Origin: CAZBDV01 sp964490765
GTDB taxonomy: Bacteria; Cloacimonadota; Cloacimonadia; Cloacimonadales; JAJBBL01
Assembly (NCBI GenBank): GCA_964490765.1
Contig: CAZBDV010000030.1
Coordinates: 1-28,044 of the forward strand
Length of the DNA: 28,044 nt
Direction of reading: 5' to 3'
The position numbers and the translations under genes are program-made. The notes beneath the pieces are model-generated. The model was not told where the DNA came from, searched no databases, and saw only the letters and a list, made by a program, of their open reading frames with translations. Shown here one piece after another: positions 25,801-28,044 of this stretch. Numbering within the stretch: position 1 is the stretch's first letter; each line of letters opens with the position of its first letter.

Positions 25801-26960
25801 AATTATTGGGAGCGAAGCAGGCTACTGGGGGTAAAGCAAGGGGAGATGGGTGACGGAGTGACGAAGTGACGGGGTGACGAAGAGGGGGGGGGCTAAGAGA
25901 CGAAGAGAGGGAGAGACTGAGTGAAAAAAGTAGTGAGTAGTGAGTGGTGAGTTGTGAGATCCAGGGGAAGAGAAGCAGGCTACCGGGAGTTAAGCAAGAA
26001 GAGATGGGTGACGAAGTAACAAAGTGACAAGGTGACAAGGTGACAAGGAGACGGGGTGACGGGGTGACGAAGAGAGGGAGAGACTGAGTGAGGGGGAGAT
26101 AAAAAGTAGTGAGTAGTGAGTAGTGAGTGGTGAGATCCAGGGGAAGAGAAGCAGGCTACCGGGGGTAAAGCAAGAAGAGATGGGTGACGAAGTGACAAGG
26201 TGACAAGGTGACAAGGTGACGAAGTGATGATGTGATGATGTGATGAAGTAATGGAGTAATGAAGAGATGGGGTGAAGAAGAGAGGGAGAGATAAAAAGTA
26301 GTGAGTAGTGAGTAGTGAGTAGTGAGATCCAGGGGAAGAGAAGCAGGCTACCGGGAGTAAAGCAAGAAGAGATGGGTGACGAAGTGACGGGGTAACGGAG
26401 TGACGGAGAGACAGGGGGACTAAGAGACGGAGAGAGGGAGAGACTGAGTGAAAAAAGTAGTGAGTAGTGAGTAGTGAGTGGTGAGTTGTGAGATCCAGGG
26501 GAAGAGAAGCAGGCTACCGGGGGTAAAGCAAGGAGAGATGAAGTGACGGGGTGACGAAGAGAGGGAGAGACTGAGTGAGGGGGAGATAAAAAGTAGTGAG
26601 TAGTGAGTAGTGAGTAGTGAGATCCAGGGGAAGAGAAGCAGGCTACCGGGAGTAAAGCAAGAAGTGATGGGTGACGAAGTGACAAGGTAACAAAGTGACA
26701 AGGTGACAAGGAGACGAAGAGAGTGGGGACTAAGAGACGGAGAGAGGGAGAGACTGAGTGAGGGGGAGATAAAAAATAGTGAGTAGTGAGTAGTGAGTAG
26801 TGAGATCCAGGGGAAGAAAAGCAGGCTACTGGGGGTAAAGCAAGAAGAGATGGGTGACGGGGTAACAAGGTAACAAAGTGACAAGGTGACAAGGTGACAA
26901 GGTGACGGGGTGACGAAGTGATGGAGTGATGGGGTGAAGAAGAGAGGGAGAAGTGGTGAT
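25801..26960 (+). repeat. Purine-rich composite array of 6-7 units
   Basis: A core starting GATCCAGGGGAAGAGAAGC recurs at 25958, 26134, 26326, 26492, 26621 and 26804, with a truncated copy at about 25810. Unit lengths are 176, 192, 166, 129 and 183 bp. Each unit has the core, then a variable run of octamers (GTGACAAG, GTGACGAA, GTGATGAT and similar), a purine stretch GAGAGGGAGAGACTGAG, and a run of TAGTGAG heptamers that leads into the next core. The plus strand is almost free of C outside the core. Long minus-strand open frames here are artefacts of the repeat period. No gene is supported. Confidence 0.85.
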
Positions 26961-26998
26961 TTTAATTCCGTTTGGGGTGGTGGGCGGGAATAGATAAA
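26961..26998 (+). repeat. Single copy of the GGGCGGGAATA linker
   Basis: CCGTTTGGGGTGGTGGGCGG followed by AATAGATAAA precedes the second 150-bp element. The same sequence occurs in tandem at 27541-27642 before the third copy, so it belongs to the composite repeat. The first copy at 115 lacks it. Confidence 0.7.
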
Positions 26999-27148
26999 AT
27001 CCAGCATTACAATTAACAGCGTGAATAAAACCGTACGAGAAGGGGCTTCGAAGATACTGTCCGACGAGCGAAGCGAGGAGTTTATCGAGAGAAGCCCGTT
27101 CGAGAAGGTTTTTAGCTGTTAGATTTTACGCTGGAGAGGTTTTCTTTG
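26999..27148 (+). repeat. 150-bp interspersed repeat, copy 2
   Basis: It has the same limits as copy 1, with two base differences: GTTAAT becomes GTGAAT and ATTGTAC becomes ATTTTAC. It is followed at 27149 by a 64-bp segment with a 13-bp hairpin that copy 1 lacks. Confidence 0.85.
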
Positions 27149-27180
27149 TTTCTTTCTTTTTACGGAGAAAAAGAAAGAAA
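27149..27180. repeat. Hairpin module, long form A
   Basis: TTTCTTTCTTTTT (27149-27161) pairs perfectly with AAAAAGAAAGAAA (27168-27180) around the loop ACGGAG. It occupies the same position after the 150-bp element as the long hairpin at 27793-27824, from which it differs at three paired positions, all compensated. Confidence 0.8.
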
Positions 27181-27212
27181 GTATAACAATACGTTGTGAG
27201 AGCTTTTCTTTG

Positions 27213-27410
27213 CTACGTGGGCTTCGCCGAACTCGGAAGCGGCCACGGAGAAGATTTTTCCTCGGTTCTTTTGACGGTACAAAAGAAAGAACGTAGAAGA
27301 AAGAAGTTGGAAGAGCCTTTCTTTACTCCTTGCTTTGCTACCGCTAGGGCGTCATAATTCAGTGTCTTCGGTGTCTTTCGGTGGCTATTTTACACTTGCT
27401 TTTCCCCCGG
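27213..27410 (+). repeat. GGGCTTCGCC module with hairpin and tail, first right-hand copy
   Basis: The 23-bp core lies at 27218-27240, followed by a hairpin at 27266-27287 and a tail that includes TACCGCTAGGGCGTCATAAT and GTGTCTTCGGTGTCTTTCGG. The stretch is repeated almost exactly about 643-645 bases later, to the end of the window. No gene is supported. Confidence 0.8.
27266..27287. repeat. Hairpin module, short form 3
   Basis: TTCTTTTG (27266-27273) pairs with CAAAAGAA (27280-27287) around the loop ACGGTA. Confidence 0.65.
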
Positions 27411-27530
27411 TAGCTTGCTTCTTTCTCCCTCTGGTCCAATTATTCATTTTTCATTATTCATTAACCTCATTACCCCGTTACCCCGTTACTCCGTCACTTC
27501 ATCACTCATTCTCCCTGCTACTCCCCTCGC
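27403..27530 (-). repeat. Inverted, pyrimidine-rich copy of the array unit
   Basis: CCCCCGGTAGCTTGCTTC and TTTCTCCCTCTGG read on the minus strand resemble the core of the purine-rich array. ATTATTC-type heptamers and octamers such as CTCATTAC and CCCGTTAC follow. The same block forms the left edge of the window (1-97). It therefore represents the array unit in opposite orientation. Confidence 0.75.
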
Positions 27531-27540
27531 TAGAACCACT

Positions 27541-27642
27541 ACGTGGTGGTGGGCGGGAATATGTGAATGTGATACCGTTTAGGGTGGCGGGCGGGAATAG
27601 ATGAATGTGATACCGTTTTGGGCGGTGGGCGGGAATAGATAA
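27541..27642 (+). repeat. 38-bp tandem repeat, about 2.7 copies
   Basis: GGGCGGGAATA occurs at 27551, 27589 and 27627, a strict 38-base period. The intervening bases read GATGAATGTGATACCGTTTT with small changes. It leads directly into the third 150-bp element. Confidence 0.85.
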
Positions 27643-27792
27643 ATCCAGCATTACAATTAACAGCGTTAATAAAACCGTACGAGAAGGGGCTTCGAAGATA
27701 CTGTCCGACGAGCGAAGCGAGGAGTTTATCGAGAGAAGCCCGTTCGAGAAGGTTTTTAGCTGTTACATTGTACGCTGGAGAGGTTTTCTTTG
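27643..27792 (+). repeat. 150-bp interspersed repeat, copy 3
   Basis: It differs from copy 1 at one base (TTAGATT becomes TTACATT) and from copy 2 at three. It starts 644 bases after copy 2, so the right edge holds a large direct repeat of about 643-645 bp cut by the window end. Confidence 0.85.
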
Positions 27793-27824
27793 GTACTTTC
27801 TTTTGCCGGAACAAAAGAAAGTAC
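27793..27824. repeat. Hairpin module, long form B
   Basis: GTACTTTCTTTTG (27793-27805) pairs perfectly with CAAAAGAAAGTAC (27812-27824) around the loop CCGGAA. Relative to long form A, positions 1, 3 and 13 of the left arm differ and the right arm carries the matching change each time. Confidence 0.8.
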
Positions 27825-28044
27825 TTTAAGAAAAAGTTGGAAGAGCTTTTCTTTGCTTCGTGGGCTTCGCCGAACTCGGAAGCGGCCACGGAGAAGATTT
27901 TTCCTCGGTTCTTTTGACGGTACAAAAGAAAGAACGTAGAAGAAAGAAGTTGGAAGAGCCTTTCTTTACTCCTTGCTTTGCTACCGCTAGGGCGTCATAA
28001 TTCAGTGTCTTCGGTGTCTTTCGGTGGCTATTTTACACTTGCTT
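27825..28044 (+). repeat. GGGCTTCGCC module and tail, second right-hand copy (cut by window end)
   Basis: The 23-bp core lies at 27861-27883, followed by the same sequence as 27241-27404 up to the last base of the window. It ends inside the tail, so the composite repeat continues beyond the window. Confidence 0.8.
27909..27930. repeat. Hairpin module, short form 4
   Basis: TTCTTTTG (27909-27916) pairs with CAAAAGAA (27923-27930) around the loop ACGGTA. It is identical to the hairpin at 27266-27287. Confidence 0.65.

Noticed and set aside
25801..26960. CRISPR array
   Set aside because: The regularly returning core is separated by repetitive, purine-rich sequence and not by unique spacers; unit lengths vary and no cas gene is present.
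25769..27007. Long minus-strand open frames (up to 300 codons) over the array
   Set aside because: The translation is a repetitive string of L, S, T, H and P caused by octamer and heptamer periods; there is no domain, and several overlapping frames are open at once.
27539..27925. A 128-codon minus-strand frame sharing sequence with the left-flank frame
   Set aside because: The similarity comes from the 150-bp repeat; copy 2 does not keep the frame, so there is no sign of protein selection.
1..28044. Transposase, integrase, phage or tRNA genes
   Set aside because: None could be recognised in the translated frames or by eye; the mobile character of the flanks rests only on repeat structure.

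Overview
The window reads as chromosome from an uncultured, diderm (Gram-negative) bacterium of moderate GC. Outer-membrane and periplasmic genes support this: a TonB/ExbB/ExbD energising complex, a patatin-POTRA-barrel protein, an HtrA-type periplasmic protease and an MltB-like lytic transglycosylase. Two GWxTD-domain proteins, a membrane-bound pyrophosphatase of the K+-dependent type and the folP-cdaA pairing point to the FCB group or relatives. Cloacimonadota is my best guess, but this is an inference from gene content, not a placement.

Layout. 1-837 is a repeat-rich left flank with no credible gene. 838-3630 (+) holds a PflX-type radical SAM protein, thioredoxin reductase and a lytic transglycosylase. 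3634-5094 (-) is an HtrA/Deg protease. 5439-9951 (+) holds the proton/sodium-pumping pyrophosphatase and the patatin-like outer-membrane protein. 9979-12581 (-) is folP-cdaA-coaE, transcribed in that order: folate synthesis, c-di-AMP synthesis and CoA synthesis. 12744-14552 (-) is exbB-exbD-tonB with overlapping genes. 14905-22725 (-) is dnaE followed by two GWxTD proteins, then a TPR protein with a CsgG/TolB-N-like front end. 23166-24710 (-) is a nucleotide-sugar dehydrogenase ending at a clear intrinsic terminator. 24775-25737 (-) is a compact methionine adenosyltransferase. 25800-28044 is a right flank made of composite repeats.

The central 25 kb is ordinary core metabolism plus envelope functions. 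The unusual part is the flanks. Both edges carry the same repeat family in the same orientation: a 150-bp element in three nearly identical copies (1-3 differences between pairs), a 23-bp GC-rich module in four copies, and a hairpin module in six copies whose two arms change together (compensatory substitutions). Between them lie purine-rich arrays of octamers (GTGAYRRR type) and heptamers (TAGTGAG type), which also occur in inverted, pyrimidine-rich form. No transposase or integrase is visible, so these look like non-autonomous or structure-driven intergenic repeats. They are the best candidate here for something not yet described.
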